In this document: positions 1 to 6,863 of the stretch, piece after piece
How positions within the stretch are numbered: position 1 is the stretch's first letter
Layout: the number at the start of each line of letters is the position of its first letter
Source of the DNA: Jatrophihabitans sp.
GTDB lineage: Bacteria > Actinomycetota > Actinomycetes > Mycobacteriales > Jatrophihabitantaceae
Assembly: GCA_025966255.1 (NCBI GenBank)
Contig: JAOPVG010000036.1
Location: 1-15,989, forward strand
Length of the DNA stretch: 15,989 nucleotides
Direction of reading: 5' to 3'
The notes under the pieces: generated by a model
Seen by the model: the letters and a program-made list of their open reading frames with translations, nothing else
Database searches by the model: none
Told to the model about the DNA's origin: nothing
Translations under genes and position numbers: made by a program

Positions 1-1
1 G

Positions 2-358
2 AAGACCAATCGATCCAAGGCAACCGGCGCCTGGATTCATGCGCAGCAAGACGTGCCCGACCGTTCCTCCTGGCAGAAGTTGCAGACCGCCGTCAGAGAT
101 CAGCTGCCGACGAAGGTCCTTTTCGACGGCGGATACCGGGCGCGGACGGTCGGTGGGATGGCCGCGGACGAGATGGACGGAAATTTCGAGGACCCGAAAG
201 ACGCCAGCGCTTCCCTGCGCTTCGTGATCGACGTCGTGCAGTACCGGACGCCGGCTCTGACATCGTCGGTCTGGCTGGTGTTCTTCGCGGCGCCGGACAA
301 GTTCTCCGGCCAGCAGTCGCTGTTCGACCGGGTCCGGGACAGCATCACCTTCCTGTGA
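2..358 (+). CDS. Partial hypothetical protein, C-terminal 118 residues
   Basis: This reading frame is open from the left edge of the window to a TGA at 356-358, so the 5' end lies outside. The GTG at 53 falls inside the frame and there is no reason to take it as the start. Codon third positions are mostly G or C, as expected for a real gene here. The visible part has no transmembrane segment. It ends in alternating beta-strand-like stretches (RFVIDVVQY, VWLVFFAAP) and a short amphipathic helix (SLFDRVRDSITFL). This end resembles small secreted or lipoprotein domains of the PsbP/LpqN type, but that is only a fold-level guess. The gene converges on the phosphotransferase-like gene, with 38 bp between the stops. 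I do not recognise the product. Confidence 0.6.
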   Translation, partial: KTNRSKATGAWIHAQQDVPDRSSWQKLQTAVRDQLPTKVLFDGGYRARTVGGMAADEMDGNFEDPKDASASLRFVIDVVQYRTPALTSSVWLVFFAAPDKFSGQQSLFDRVRDSITFL

Positions 359-396
359 TTGCTCTGCCACCGCGGCCGCCCGTTCGCGCCTGTTCG

Positions 397-1809
397 TCAG
401 ACGAGTTCCGCGGTCCTGAGGCAGCCGCTGATTTCCCGCAATAGGGCCTGAACCTCACCGACTCGGGGACTGTGCAGCCGGTTCGGGCGTCGGGCGGCGA
501 TTTTCAGCAGCAGTGCGGCTTCGTACACGCTGCTGCGGCTCAGAATGGAGGCGGCGTCCGCGGTGCTTGCGCCGCGTTCGAGCCGCGCCGCGAGATAGGC
601 GTTGCGGAACGTCTCGGCGGCAGCATAGAACCAATCCCGGGTTCCGGGACGGCCATAGAACAAGCCGGGCGGGCGCAGATAGGCCATGAAGTATCCGACA
701 TCCAACGCCGGATCTGCCTGGCAGAACTGGTCGAAGTCGACCAGGAACACCGAGCCGTCGCGTACCAGCAGCTGGCTCGGTTTGTAGCTGCCGTGGGCAG
801 GCACGAACTGGGCCGGGTGCAGCGACCGCAGCCGGTCGCAGACCTCGCGGCCGATCCGCGTCGTCTCCGCTGCCAGGGACGGCAGATAAGCGCTGAGCAC
901 CTGGGCCCGTTTGACGGCCTTGTCCGCCTCGTCGGTGCCGCGCCGTAACGATGTGCCGGGGACGGTATCGCTCGTGTGCAGATCAGCCAGCGCGCGGCCT
1001 GCGGCAGCGATCGTCGCGGCCGAATGCGGGTTACCCGGGTGGATGACATCGGGGCCCGGCCGGGTCGGCGGGTTGCTGCGCTGGTCACCGAGATCCTGAC
1101 TGAGCAGCACTGCAAGCGAGTCCACCCGTCCCAACGGTGCCGGGCACCAGTCCCGGGTGGAGGATTTGACCAGTCGCGCCAGCAGCGCATCCGCGGCCCC
1201 CGCCTGGGCGGCCTCCCGGTAGAGCTTGCCGATGACGCTGACCTCGGCCCGGTCGGTCTGCTCGTCGGCGCCGGCTCCGCCAGGTCCCGGCCGGAGCATG
1301 ACGAGGCGGTAGCGGATCACGCAGCGGTCACCGGGCTTGTACCGCACCGGCTCGGCCCGGACGGACTCCAAGGTCCACTCCGCAGCGCCGGGCAGCGATG
1401 CTGACCCCGCGGACTGTAGCGCGGCCCACAGTTGCGGATGGGTCGCCGGTTCCATAGCCGCGGCCAACGCCGGCAGTGTGCGATCGGTGGGAAATGCCTG
1501 GACGGCAACTCCGAGCGCTGGGTCAGCAACCACGCCCGGCCACACACCCTGCCAGTGGGGTTTCCGGTCGACCGCAACATCGTGACCGGGCGGGAGAGTT
1601 AGCGCGCCTTCCTCGACCGTAACGGTATAGAGGTGGCCCGGGTCGCGGGCCGTGCCGTAGACCGCGACCAGGCCACGGCCGGCCTTGCGCCGCAGATAGG
1701 TCAGCGCGGGTGGTAATTCCGGCTGCGGTCCGGCAGCCAGCAACGCAGCGAGCAGCTCGGTGACGGTGGCCGGGCTGGTGAGGCCCGGATCTGACTGGAT
1801 GGTGTTCAT
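397..1809 (-). CDS. APH-fold phosphotransferase-like protein with altered catalytic loop
   Basis: This 470-residue protein belongs to the aminoglycoside phosphotransferase / choline kinase fold. Visible landmarks are RYKPGDRCVIRYRL (157-169), a candidate ATP-contacting lysine in VIGKLY (K195), a Brenner-type loop HGSYKPSQLL (339-348), and the metal-binding DFD (358-360) in VFLVDFDQFCQADPALDVGYF. In canonical members the loop reads HGDxxxxN. Here the catalytic-base Asp is Ser341 and the metal-ligand Asn is Gln346, while the DxD motif is kept. It may be a divergent kinase subfamily or a pseudokinase, and no substrate can be assigned. The ATG at 1809 is preferred over the TTG two codons upstream, because it overlaps the upstream gene's stop as ATGA. 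It is the third and last gene of the ATP-grasp operon. Confidence 0.85.
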   Translation of the reverse strand: MNTIQSDPGLTSPATVTELLAALLAAGPQPELPPALTYLRRKAGRGLVAVYGTARDPGHLYTVTVEEGALTLPPGHDVAVDRKPHWQGVWPGVVADPALGVAVQAFPTDRTLPALAAAMEPATHPQLWAALQSAGSASLPGAAEWTLESVRAEPVRYKPGDRCVIRYRLVMLRPGPGGAGADEQTDRAEVSVIGKLYREAAQAGAADALLARLVKSSTRDWCPAPLGRVDSLAVLLSQDLGDQRSNPPTRPGPDVIHPGNPHSAATIAAAGRALADLHTSDTVPGTSLRRGTDEADKAVKRAQVLSAYLPSLAAETTRIGREVCDRLRSLHPAQFVPAHGSYKPSQLLVRDGSVFLVDFDQFCQADPALDVGYFMAYLRPPGLFYGRPGTRDWFYAAAETFRNAYLAARLERGASTADAASILSRSSVYEAALLLKIAARRPNRLHSPRVGEVQALLREISGCLRTAELV

Positions 1810-2648
1810 GCGCAAAGCCTCCGCTCCGCGGCCCGGCGTTGGACGAGGTCGGCGAGGGCGAAGTCGGCGCCTGCAGCAGACCGGAAGCCGGGGAACGCGT
1901 TGACGTCGATGATGATAGGCCCGTTGTCGGTGATGAGAGCGTCAGCACCGAAGATGTCCAGGCCCAGGGCCGCGCCGGCGTCCAGGACGGTCGAGATCCA
2001 GTCAGGGGGGAGCTGACCGGGGTCCAGTGCGACGTCGTGAGCGGTGGTGCGGTCCTCGAGCGCGCCAGGTCGCCGAGCCACCGTCACCTGCTCGTCGATC
2101 ACCCAGAATTTGAGGTCGAAGCCGTCATTCGGAATGAACTCCTGCGCGATGACCGGCTCGTCGGCCCAGCGCGGGAGCAGGGCTTGCAGGTCGCTGTTTC
2201 CGGTCACCAGGGTGACGAGGTCACCGCGTCGGCTGCGCTGGCTCTTGATCACCAATGGCCAGCTGAGTCCGGGTCGGACGGTGCCGGCGGTGGCACTCCG
2301 GGCCAGCTGGGCCAGGCTGTCCGCGGCCCAGCTGTACGGTGCCGCAACGTTGGCCCGCCGCAGCAGGGTGGCCATCGTTGCGCGGTCCAGCGCGGCCGAC
2401 GTGGCGGCGGGACTGTTGAGCACGACCGACCCGGCCGCCTGGGCGTCCGCTGCGTAGGTCAGCGCGGCAGTAGATCGCGACTTCAGCAGGTACATGTCGA
2501 CGTCGCCGAGCTCGGCGGAACGGCCGGCGAACCCGCCGGTCAGCGTCTGCGGGTCCCGCACCAGGACGGTATTCCGTTCGGCGAGCAGTCCGAGGGCCGA
2601 CGTGAGGACGGGGCTGGGGTTGGGCTCTGCGAGCAGGCAGATCTTCAT
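1806..2648 (-). CDS. ATP-grasp domain protein (second of a tandem pair)
   Basis: This 280-residue protein is of the RimK / inositol-polyphosphate-kinase-like ATP-grasp type. The N-terminal domain begins MKICLLAEPNP. The ATP-grasp part shows LDRATMATLLRRANVAAPYSW (88-108, helical lead-in), an ATP-binding lysine in PLVIKSQ (K135), QEFIPNDGFDLKFWVI (169-184), GADALITD (D236), and the metal-binding strand IIIDVNAFPGF (D248, N250). Such enzymes join a carboxylate to an amine or phosphorylate a polyol through acyl- or phosphoryl-transfer chemistry; the substrate is unknown here. The start at ATG 2648 overlaps the preceding gene's TGA by 4 bp. The frame also stays open upstream inside the other ATP-grasp gene, but that stretch is an out-of-frame shadow. 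It is a diverged paralogue of its neighbour, so the two may act in sequence or as a heteromer. Confidence 0.88.
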   Translation of the reverse strand: MKICLLAEPNPSPVLTSALGLLAERNTVLVRDPQTLTGGFAGRSAELGDVDMYLLKSRSTAALTYAADAQAAGSVVLNSPAATSAALDRATMATLLRRANVAAPYSWAADSLAQLARSATAGTVRPGLSWPLVIKSQRSRRGDLVTLVTGNSDLQALLPRWADEPVIAQEFIPNDGFDLKFWVIDEQVTVARRPGALEDRTTAHDVALDPGQLPPDWISTVLDAGAALGLDIFGADALITDNGPIIIDVNAFPGFRSAAGADFALADLVQRRAAERRLCA

Positions 2649-3610
2649 GCGGACACGTCCAGGATGACCTTGCGGTGAAGGGCGGTCGAGACGCGCTTGG
2701 GAGCGGTCTGGGTGTTGCGGCGGGTCACCCGCAGGATGGTGTCCGCAATCCGCTCGGCGGCGTGCGGAACCTGGCCGAAGCTGGGGAAGTCGTTGACGTC
2801 GAGGATCATCCAACCCTGCGGGGTGTCGATGATGTCCAAGCCGAAGAGGTCCAAGCCGAAGACGCGCCCGATCCGCATCGCCAGTGCGCGCCACTCGGCG
2901 GACACCGGGATCAGCTGCTCGACAACGCTGGCCCCGGGATGCAGCGGGGATCTGCGGACGGCCGCGAAGACGTCGTCGCCGATGCTGTACAGCTTGATGT
3001 CGTAGCCGGGATTGGGTAGGTAGGGCTGGACCAGCAGGAACCTGTCGTCATCGACGTCGAGGTCTTCCAGTTGCGCGGCGTTCTCGATGCGGAAGATCTG
3101 TTCGCAACTGCTGCCGTTGTTGGGTTTGACGACGAGTGGGTACTTGTCGGAGGGCAGCTGTGCAAGCAGCGCGGAGCGGGCCGCGAAGTAGGTTTTCGGG
3201 AACGGTAGGCCAGCGGCCCGGGCGAGGCTGGCGGCGACGGCCTTGTCCCGCGCCAGGCGGATGGACCGGTAGTCATTCACCGTCACGCCACCGGCCGCAC
3301 CGGCCGCTTCCAGGATGCTCAGGCCTGGGCCGGAGGATACGGTCTTCAGAACGTAGCCGTCGTAGCCATCACCGTCGATCGGATCCAGGCGCGACAGGCT
3401 GGCCAGCATCGCATGGGGGTGCAGCACATCGACCTCGTGACCTCGGCCACGCAGAGCGTCGATGACGGTGCCGGGCATCGTGTCGTTCTGATAGCGGTCC
3501 TCCACGATGAAGCACAGCCGGGCCGAGGTGGATGTCGCTGAACGGCCCGCCCGATCGGTCGAAGCAACGCAGCTCCGGATGCCGGTGCTGTGGCTGCTGA
3601 GATTCGACAT
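2645..3610 (-). CDS. ATP-grasp domain protein (first of a tandem pair)
   Basis: This 321-residue protein is an ATP-grasp ligase/kinase-type enzyme. After about 30 low-complexity residues comes a Rossmann-like N-terminal domain (RLCFIVEDRYQNDTMPG, 31-47). The ATP-grasp core has LARDKAVAASLARAAGLPFP (119-138), an ATP lysine in PLVVKPNNGSS (K162), VQPYLPNPGYDIKLYSIGD (194-212), and the metal site DIIDTPQGWMILDVNDFPSF (D259, D271, N273). A C-terminal tail of about 30 residues (RNTQTAPKRVST onward) is absent from its paralogue. The ATG at 3610 follows a G-rich AAAGCGGGGGG Shine-Dalgarno-like stretch, and no later in-frame start precedes the domain. It is the first gene of a three-gene overlapping operon, downstream of the FHA-HTH gene. 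The ATP-grasp fold is clear; the substrate is not. Confidence 0.88.
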   Translation of the reverse strand: MSNLSSHSTGIRSCVASTDRAGRSATSTSARLCFIVEDRYQNDTMPGTVIDALRGRGHEVDVLHPHAMLASLSRLDPIDGDGYDGYVLKTVSSGPGLSILEAAGAAGGVTVNDYRSIRLARDKAVAASLARAAGLPFPKTYFAARSALLAQLPSDKYPLVVKPNNGSSCEQIFRIENAAQLEDLDVDDDRFLLVQPYLPNPGYDIKLYSIGDDVFAAVRRSPLHPGASVVEQLIPVSAEWRALAMRIGRVFGLDLFGLDIIDTPQGWMILDVNDFPSFGQVPHAAERIADTILRVTRRNTQTAPKRVSTALHRKVILDVSA

Positions 3611-3633
3611 GATGAGCCCCCCGCTTTCCCTGG

Positions 3634-3663
3634 CCTTGGGCCAGCCAGGTGCCGGCGCCAAGG
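3634..3663 (-). repeat. Inverted repeat in the leader of the ATP-grasp operon
   Basis: CCTTGG at 3634-3639 and CCAAGG at 3658-3663 form a perfect 6-bp inverted repeat, with partly complementary GC-rich sequence between the arms. It lies 24 bp before the ATP-grasp start codon, so it could fold as a hairpin in the 5' leader and influence translation. GC-rich DNA makes such stems common, so this is weak. Confidence 0.25.
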
Positions 3664-3699
3664 ACAACTCTGGGCCTGGAAGGTCATGCGCAGTAGGAA

Positions 3700-3751
3700 C
3701 CCTAGGGATGGGGAACCACTCCCGGGGTGGGCCATGCCACCACCTAGGTGG
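3700..3751 (-). promoter_or_regulatory. Paired CTAG palindromes upstream of the ATP-grasp operon
   Basis: Two perfect palindromes lie in the gap between the FHA-HTH gene and the ATP-grasp operon: CCACCTAGGTGG at 3740-3751 (12 bp) and CCCTAGGG at 3700-3707 (8 bp). Both are centred on CTAG, and the centres are 42 bp apart, about four helical turns, so a dimeric regulator would bind both on the same DNA face. The obvious candidate is the FHA-HTH protein encoded just upstream. The sites are seen directly; their use as operators is inferred. Confidence 0.35.
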
Positions 3752-3758
3752 GCAGGCG

Positions 3759-4433
3759 CTACAGGTCCCGTCGAGACACCAGGCCGAGGGAGAACGCCCG
3801 CTCGACCAGCTTCGCTCGCTTCTGGTTCTGCGGCAGATCCTCGATATGGAATTTCTGGAAGAGAGTTCGAAGATGAGTCTTTACCGCGTCGACGCTGAGG
3901 AACAGCTCGCCGGCGACGGCCTGGTTGGAGGCCGGCGCGGCGTACTGAGCGCTGTCTCCGTACGGCCGGCACAACGCGGCCAGGATGTTGCGCTGGGTTG
4001 GTGACAGCGACAGTACAGTCACCGGCTCGGAGGCGATCCTGGTCTGCTGGGTGCCCGATCCCTCCGGGTCGCGGAAGAGGAAAGACGTGTCACCCAGAAC
4101 GAAAGTGTCGCCGTCGCGCAGCCGCCGCCGGCCGTTGATCCGTTCTCCGTTGAGGAACGTTCCATTACGGGACAAGCCCTCGTCAACGAGGGTCCAGTTC
4201 GAGCCGACCTTGTCGAGCTGGGCGTGCAACCGGGACACCACCCCATCCCAGGGCAGCGAGATATCGCAGGCGGCGTCGCGCCCTATCGACATAGACATCG
4301 ACGCCGACGAACCGAGCAGCACGAACTTACGGTTTCCGCTGTCATCTGAGTAGGTGAGGAAGGGCCCCGTGGACCAGTCCGTCGCGATCGGTTCGGCGAG
4401 ACCATCAGGGCCGGCGTCAGCGCCATCCGGCAT
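3759..4433 (-). CDS. FHA domain protein with C-terminal LuxR-like helix-turn-helix
   Basis: This 224-residue protein joins a phosphothreonine-binding FHA domain to a DNA-binding domain. The FHA part shows SIGRDAACDISLP (49-61), SRLHAQLD (67-74) and SRNGTFLNGERI (88-99), so the conserved Gly-Arg, Ser-x-x-His and Asn-Gly residues are present. After a linker, LSPTQRNILAALCRPYG (143-159) leads into a GerE/LuxR-like helix-turn-helix, SNQAVAGELFLSVDAVKTHL (169-188), and KFHIEDLPQNQKRAKLVERA (194-213). No receiver or membrane domain is seen. It is probably a cytoplasmic regulator responding to Ser/Thr kinase signalling; no kinase gene is in the window. The ATG at 4433 is chosen because GGGAGG lies 6-7 bases upstream. 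The gene precedes the ATP-grasp operon on the same strand and may regulate it. Confidence 0.9.
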   Translation of the reverse strand: MPDGADAGPDGLAEPIATDWSTGPFLTYSDDSGNRKFVLLGSSASMSMSIGRDAACDISLPWDGVVSRLHAQLDKVGSNWTLVDEGLSRNGTFLNGERINGRRRLRDGDTFVLGDTSFLFRDPEGSGTQQTRIASEPVTVLSLSPTQRNILAALCRPYGDSAQYAAPASNQAVAGELFLSVDAVKTHLRTLFQKFHIEDLPQNQKRAKLVERAFSLGLVSRRDL

Positions 4434-4532
4434 CGGGCACCTCCCCACGCGCCAGGTCCGCACCAAGTATGCCTGGGCGCCGTGCCGGAGGGGAACCGCA
4501 CCGCAGGGCACAGTGCTGCATGCGTGTGATCA

Positions 4533-4558
4533 GGCGGATTCCAGCCAACGTCGCAACA
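4533..4558. repeat. Left terminal inverted repeat of the IS30-like element
   Basis: It contains TTCCAGCCAACGTCGCAACA (4539-4558), whose exact reverse complement is at 5285-5304. Extending outward adds six more positions with one mismatch (4537 against 5306). Confidence 0.85.
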
Positions 4559-4906
4559 AGGCGACTCCGAGGAGGACGCTATCCGAGGCGATGAACGCAG
4601 CACCCCACCGCGGCATAGTCGGATCCTTGCGGGTCGGCGAAAGTTGGATCGTGACGAGCGCGTTCGACGAGTGGGCTGCCTCCCTCGACGGCAGCGTGTC
4701 GCTGGAGGCGGGGGCGCTGCTGCGTCGCGTCTTCGACGAGCACGGACCCGGTGGCCGGGAGCGGGTTCAGCGAATTGGTCGTGATCACCAACTTGCGTTG
4801 GCTCGGGTCGCGGGTCCGGCTGGTCGGGCCATGACATTACGGCGACGACCAATCAGGAAGCGCCGCCGTTCGAGTGCGGAGATGAGGAAGGCAGCATCCG
4901 CCTCTC
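4559..4906. other. Interior of the IS30 remnant without a recognisable gene
   Basis: Between the left inverted repeat and the stop of the truncated transposase lie about 350 bp. Here the rest of an IS30 transposase (DDE catalytic core, and a C-terminus of the RPRKTLGW type) would be expected. I examined the minus-strand frames and found none of those motifs. A plus-strand frame (4591-4932, about 113 codons) begins MNAAPHRGIVG and is arginine-rich at its end. It has no clear ribosome binding site and no family resemblance I can name. The sequence may be a degenerate remainder or foreign filler. Confidence 0.4.
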
Positions 4907-5263
4907 CTATTGCGGGCAGTCCTCTCGGCTGATCGTCGACAGGCTGCGACCTCGCTCGAGGGCGATCGCCCGCACCGTCGCACCCGTCCGCCGCAGATCG
5001 CCGATCGTGACCCGCTCGTCCTCGGACAGGTACCGAGCCGACACCGACACGCTCACACTGTTGATCACCGGCGGATAGTGCAGCGTCCGCCCGCCACTGA
5101 CCGGGATGTCGCGCCCGTAGCGCCAGCGTGTCCTCGTTCGCCGGTTGATCCCTACTGCCTGGCACGCCTCGCTGTTACTCACACCCTGCGCGATCAACAT
5201 GGCAAACGCCCGGCGGACGTCCGTCAACGGCGTCCCCGCACAACCATGACGACCGGTCTCCAT
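4907..5263 (-). pseudogene. IS30-family transposase, N-terminal fragment
   Basis: This 118-residue frame has the N-terminal layout of actinobacterial IS30 transposases: LTDVRRAFAMLIAQGVSNSE, then VGINRRTRTRWRYGRDI, HYPPV, and the second helix-turn-helix YLSEDERVTIGDLRRTGATV...LERGRSLSTISRE. Normally STISRE is followed by LRRN and the catalytic DDE domain. Here the frame becomes DCPQ and stops, so the whole catalytic region is gone and the product cannot transpose. The ATG at 5263 has AGGAG six bases upstream and sits 22 bp inside the right inverted repeat, which is where such genes start. The DNA-binding part could still be made and could interfere with related elements; that is speculation. 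Confidence 0.8.
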
Positions 5264-5284
5264 ACGCAACTCCTGATCTCAGGG

Positions 5285-5310
5285 TGTTGCGACGTTGGCT
5301 GGAATTCGCC
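5285..5310. repeat. Right terminal inverted repeat of the IS30-like element
   Basis: TGTTGCGACGTTGGCTGGAA (5285-5304) is the exact reverse complement of 4539-4558, and the outer six bases match at five positions. It lies just upstream of the transposase fragment start. Confidence 0.85.
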
Positions 5311-5357
5311 CGACGACCGCGGGGCCCAACATCTTGACGAAACCCAGCTGCTCGCGT

Positions 5358-5424
5358 GCTAGGCACCCAGGGTGTTACTCAGCCACACCAAGGCGAGCGG
5401 GTTCGAGCACCCGTGGTGCCTAGC
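5358..5424. repeat. 10-bp inverted repeat with 47-bp spacer
   Basis: GCTAGGCACC (5358-5367) and GGTGCCTAGC (5415-5424) are perfect reverse complements. They lie between the IS30 remnant and the phosphodiesterase gene. A smaller stem, CGGGT/ACCCG around TCGAGC, lies inside near 5399. It could be a binding site pair, a hairpin, or the trace of a small mobile sequence. It ends about 70 bp before the phosphodiesterase start codon. Confidence 0.45.
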
Positions 5425-5495
5425 TCCAACCTTCCGTGCGCAGGACCGTCGGGTACGAGGTTTCGCAGGCATCGGCAATCCGGGGAAGGACCACG

Positions 5496-6470
5496 ATGAT
5501 GAGCACCGTCACCGGCAGTTCGGCGGCCAGCTCCGCGCTGACCGGTGCCCGAACCCGATCGCTCATGGTGGCCCGAACTTCCACCGTCACGCAGTCGTGC
5601 CTGAGCAGGACCCGGCGCCCGAGCGGCTACCGACCGATCGGTACCGCGGTCGGGGCCGACCGACGGCCTGCCGGGCCACTGATCCTCGCGCACCGGGGCA
5701 GCGCCCGGCCCGACCGGCCAGAGAACACCGTTGCCGCTGCCGACGCGGCGCTGTCAGCCGGCGCCGACGGCGTCGAGGTCGACGTTCGCGCCAGTGCGGA
5801 CCGCAAGCTGGTGTGCAGCCACGATGCTGACCTGTTCCGTCTGGCCGGTACCCCGGTGCCGGTGCGGACCCGCACCGCCGCAGCCCTGCGCAGCGTGCTG
5901 TTGCCGGGCGGACATCAGCTCGCCCTGCTGGAAGAGCTGCTGAGTGCCGTCGCGGGCTACGGGCGGCGCCGGGTCGTGGTGGAGGCCAAGGCGTGCCCGG
6001 ACCCTGCCGCTGCTCTGGAGGTGGCGGGTGCGTTGCGGGAAGTGCTTGCCGGTTTCGCCGCCGACCTGGACATCACCGTGTCCTCCTTCGACCCGGTCCT
6101 GCTCGGGCTGGTCAGGACGGCCCTGGCCGACCTCGGGATCGGCACGGCGTTGCTCGGTTCCGCCTTCGAGGGGGCGGCGAACCTGTTGCGTCGGGCGCTG
6201 GACGATGGCCACGACGAAATCCATCCCAACCTGTTCAGTTTGCTGCGGTCACCGAACGTGGCCGAGACCGCTCGCACCCTGGGCGTCGGAGTGACCTGCT
6301 GGACCGTCAACCGAGCACGGCACGTCGCTCGCCTTGCCGACCTGGGCATCGACGCCCTGATCACCGACGATGCAGCTGGCGTGCGGGCGGCGCTGCGTTA
6401 CCGGCCGAGGCTTTCGGATCGGGCTGGCTGCTCAGCCGGGTCGTTGGGCAACGACCTGGCAATGCGCTGA
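5496..6470 (+). CDS. Glycerophosphodiester phosphodiesterase family protein
   Basis: This 324-residue GDPD-family TIM-barrel protein would hydrolyse glycerophosphodiesters to glycerol 3-phosphate and an alcohol. The family signature is intact: LILAHRGSA (catalytic His66), RPENTVAAA, GADGVEVDVRAS (metal ligands Glu94 and Asp96), and KLVCSHDADL (His109). Further on are VVVEAKACPD, ITVSSFDPVL, GVTCWTVNRA, and a closing GIDALITDDAAGVRAAL. The first 60 residues are Ser/Thr/Arg-rich, precede the barrel, and show no clear signal peptide or membrane segment. The enzyme is therefore probably cytoplasmic, or the true start is later (an in-frame ATG lies at residue 24). The ATG at 5496 is chosen because GGGGAAGGA precedes it by five bases. 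It stands alone, with the IS remnant upstream and a broken GH15 gene downstream. Confidence 0.88.
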   Translation: MMSTVTGSSAASSALTGARTRSLMVARTSTVTQSCLSRTRRPSGYRPIGTAVGADRRPAGPLILAHRGSARPDRPENTVAAADAALSAGADGVEVDVRASADRKLVCSHDADLFRLAGTPVPVRTRTAAALRSVLLPGGHQLALLEELLSAVAGYGRRRVVVEAKACPDPAAALEVAGALREVLAGFAADLDITVSSFDPVLLGLVRTALADLGIGTALLGSAFEGAANLLRRALDDGHDEIHPNLFSLLRSPNVAETARTLGVGVTCWTVNRARHVARLADLGIDALITDDAAGVRAALRYRPRLSDRAGCSAGSLGNDLAMR

Positions 6471-6605
6471 AGGTCCCAGATCTTGCCGGGTTCGCTGATC
6501 AGCGGTCATGATGGCTGCGGTGCTGGGAGGTGAGTCGGGCCGCGAGGGAGGCGGGCGGTCCGCCGGACGCGTTCACCGAGCTTCGCAGCAGACAGGGGAC
6601 CGCCG

Positions 6606-6863
6606 ATGATGGTCGGGAGCGCTCCCGGTGCGCGGGCGCAAGCTGCGATCGAGGATCACGGGGTAATCGGGGATCTGCATACCGCGGCGTTGGTCGCGAC
6701 CAACGGCGACATCGACTGGCTGTGCTTGCCGCGCTTCGACGCGCCGTCGGTGTTCGCCGCACTCCTGGATGGCGATCGTGGCGGCCGATTCACGCTTCGC
6801 TGCCGGCCCGCACCGACGCCGATCTGGTTGAGGGCGCTGGTGTCTTCTTCTGTACGTCGATGA
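6606..6863 (+). pseudogene. Truncated GH15 glucoamylase/trehalase-like gene, 5' fragment
   Basis: The first 65 or so residues match the conserved N-terminus of GH15 glycoside hydrolases (glucoamylase / actinobacterial trehalase type): [20 protein letters not shown], then [24 protein letters not shown] and GGRFTL. Intact members have about 600 residues. Here similarity is lost near 6800, and the frame ends 85 codons in after an unrelated tail ([19 protein letters not shown]). The ATG at 6606 follows AGGGGA at a good distance, so the start region of the original gene is preserved. No catalytic residues remain and the fragment is surely inactive. The missing part is not in the remaining 70 bp before the tRNA-Arg gene, so a deletion or insertion removed it. 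Confidence 0.8.

Larger units (their letters stand above)
4533..5310. mobile_element. Decayed IS30-family insertion sequence
   Basis: This 778-bp segment is bounded by 26-bp inverted repeats matching at 25 positions, and it contains the 5' part of an IS30-type transposase reading inward from the right end. Intact IS30 elements are usually above 1 kb with a transposase of over 300 residues, so this copy has lost or replaced most of its interior. No target-site duplication is visible (TCA on the left, CGA on the right), which fits an old or rearranged insertion. The left end lies 99 bp upstream of the FHA-HTH start codon, so the element may have altered that gene's promoter. Confidence 0.75.

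Noticed and set aside
3620..3740. A frame beginning MAHPGSGSPS in the gap before the ATP-grasp operon, considered as a precursor peptide for the ATP-grasp pair.
   Set aside because: It runs on out of frame into the ATP-grasp gene, with Arg/Pro/Ser-rich shadow composition and no separate stop or ribosome binding site before that gene.
5398..5416. GGGTTCGAG near 5400 resembles a tRNA T-loop and matches part of the tRNA-Arg 3' end, suggesting a duplicated attachment site.
   Set aside because: It is in the opposite orientation to the tRNA-Arg gene, the stem-loop does not have tRNA spacing, and the match is under 10 bp.
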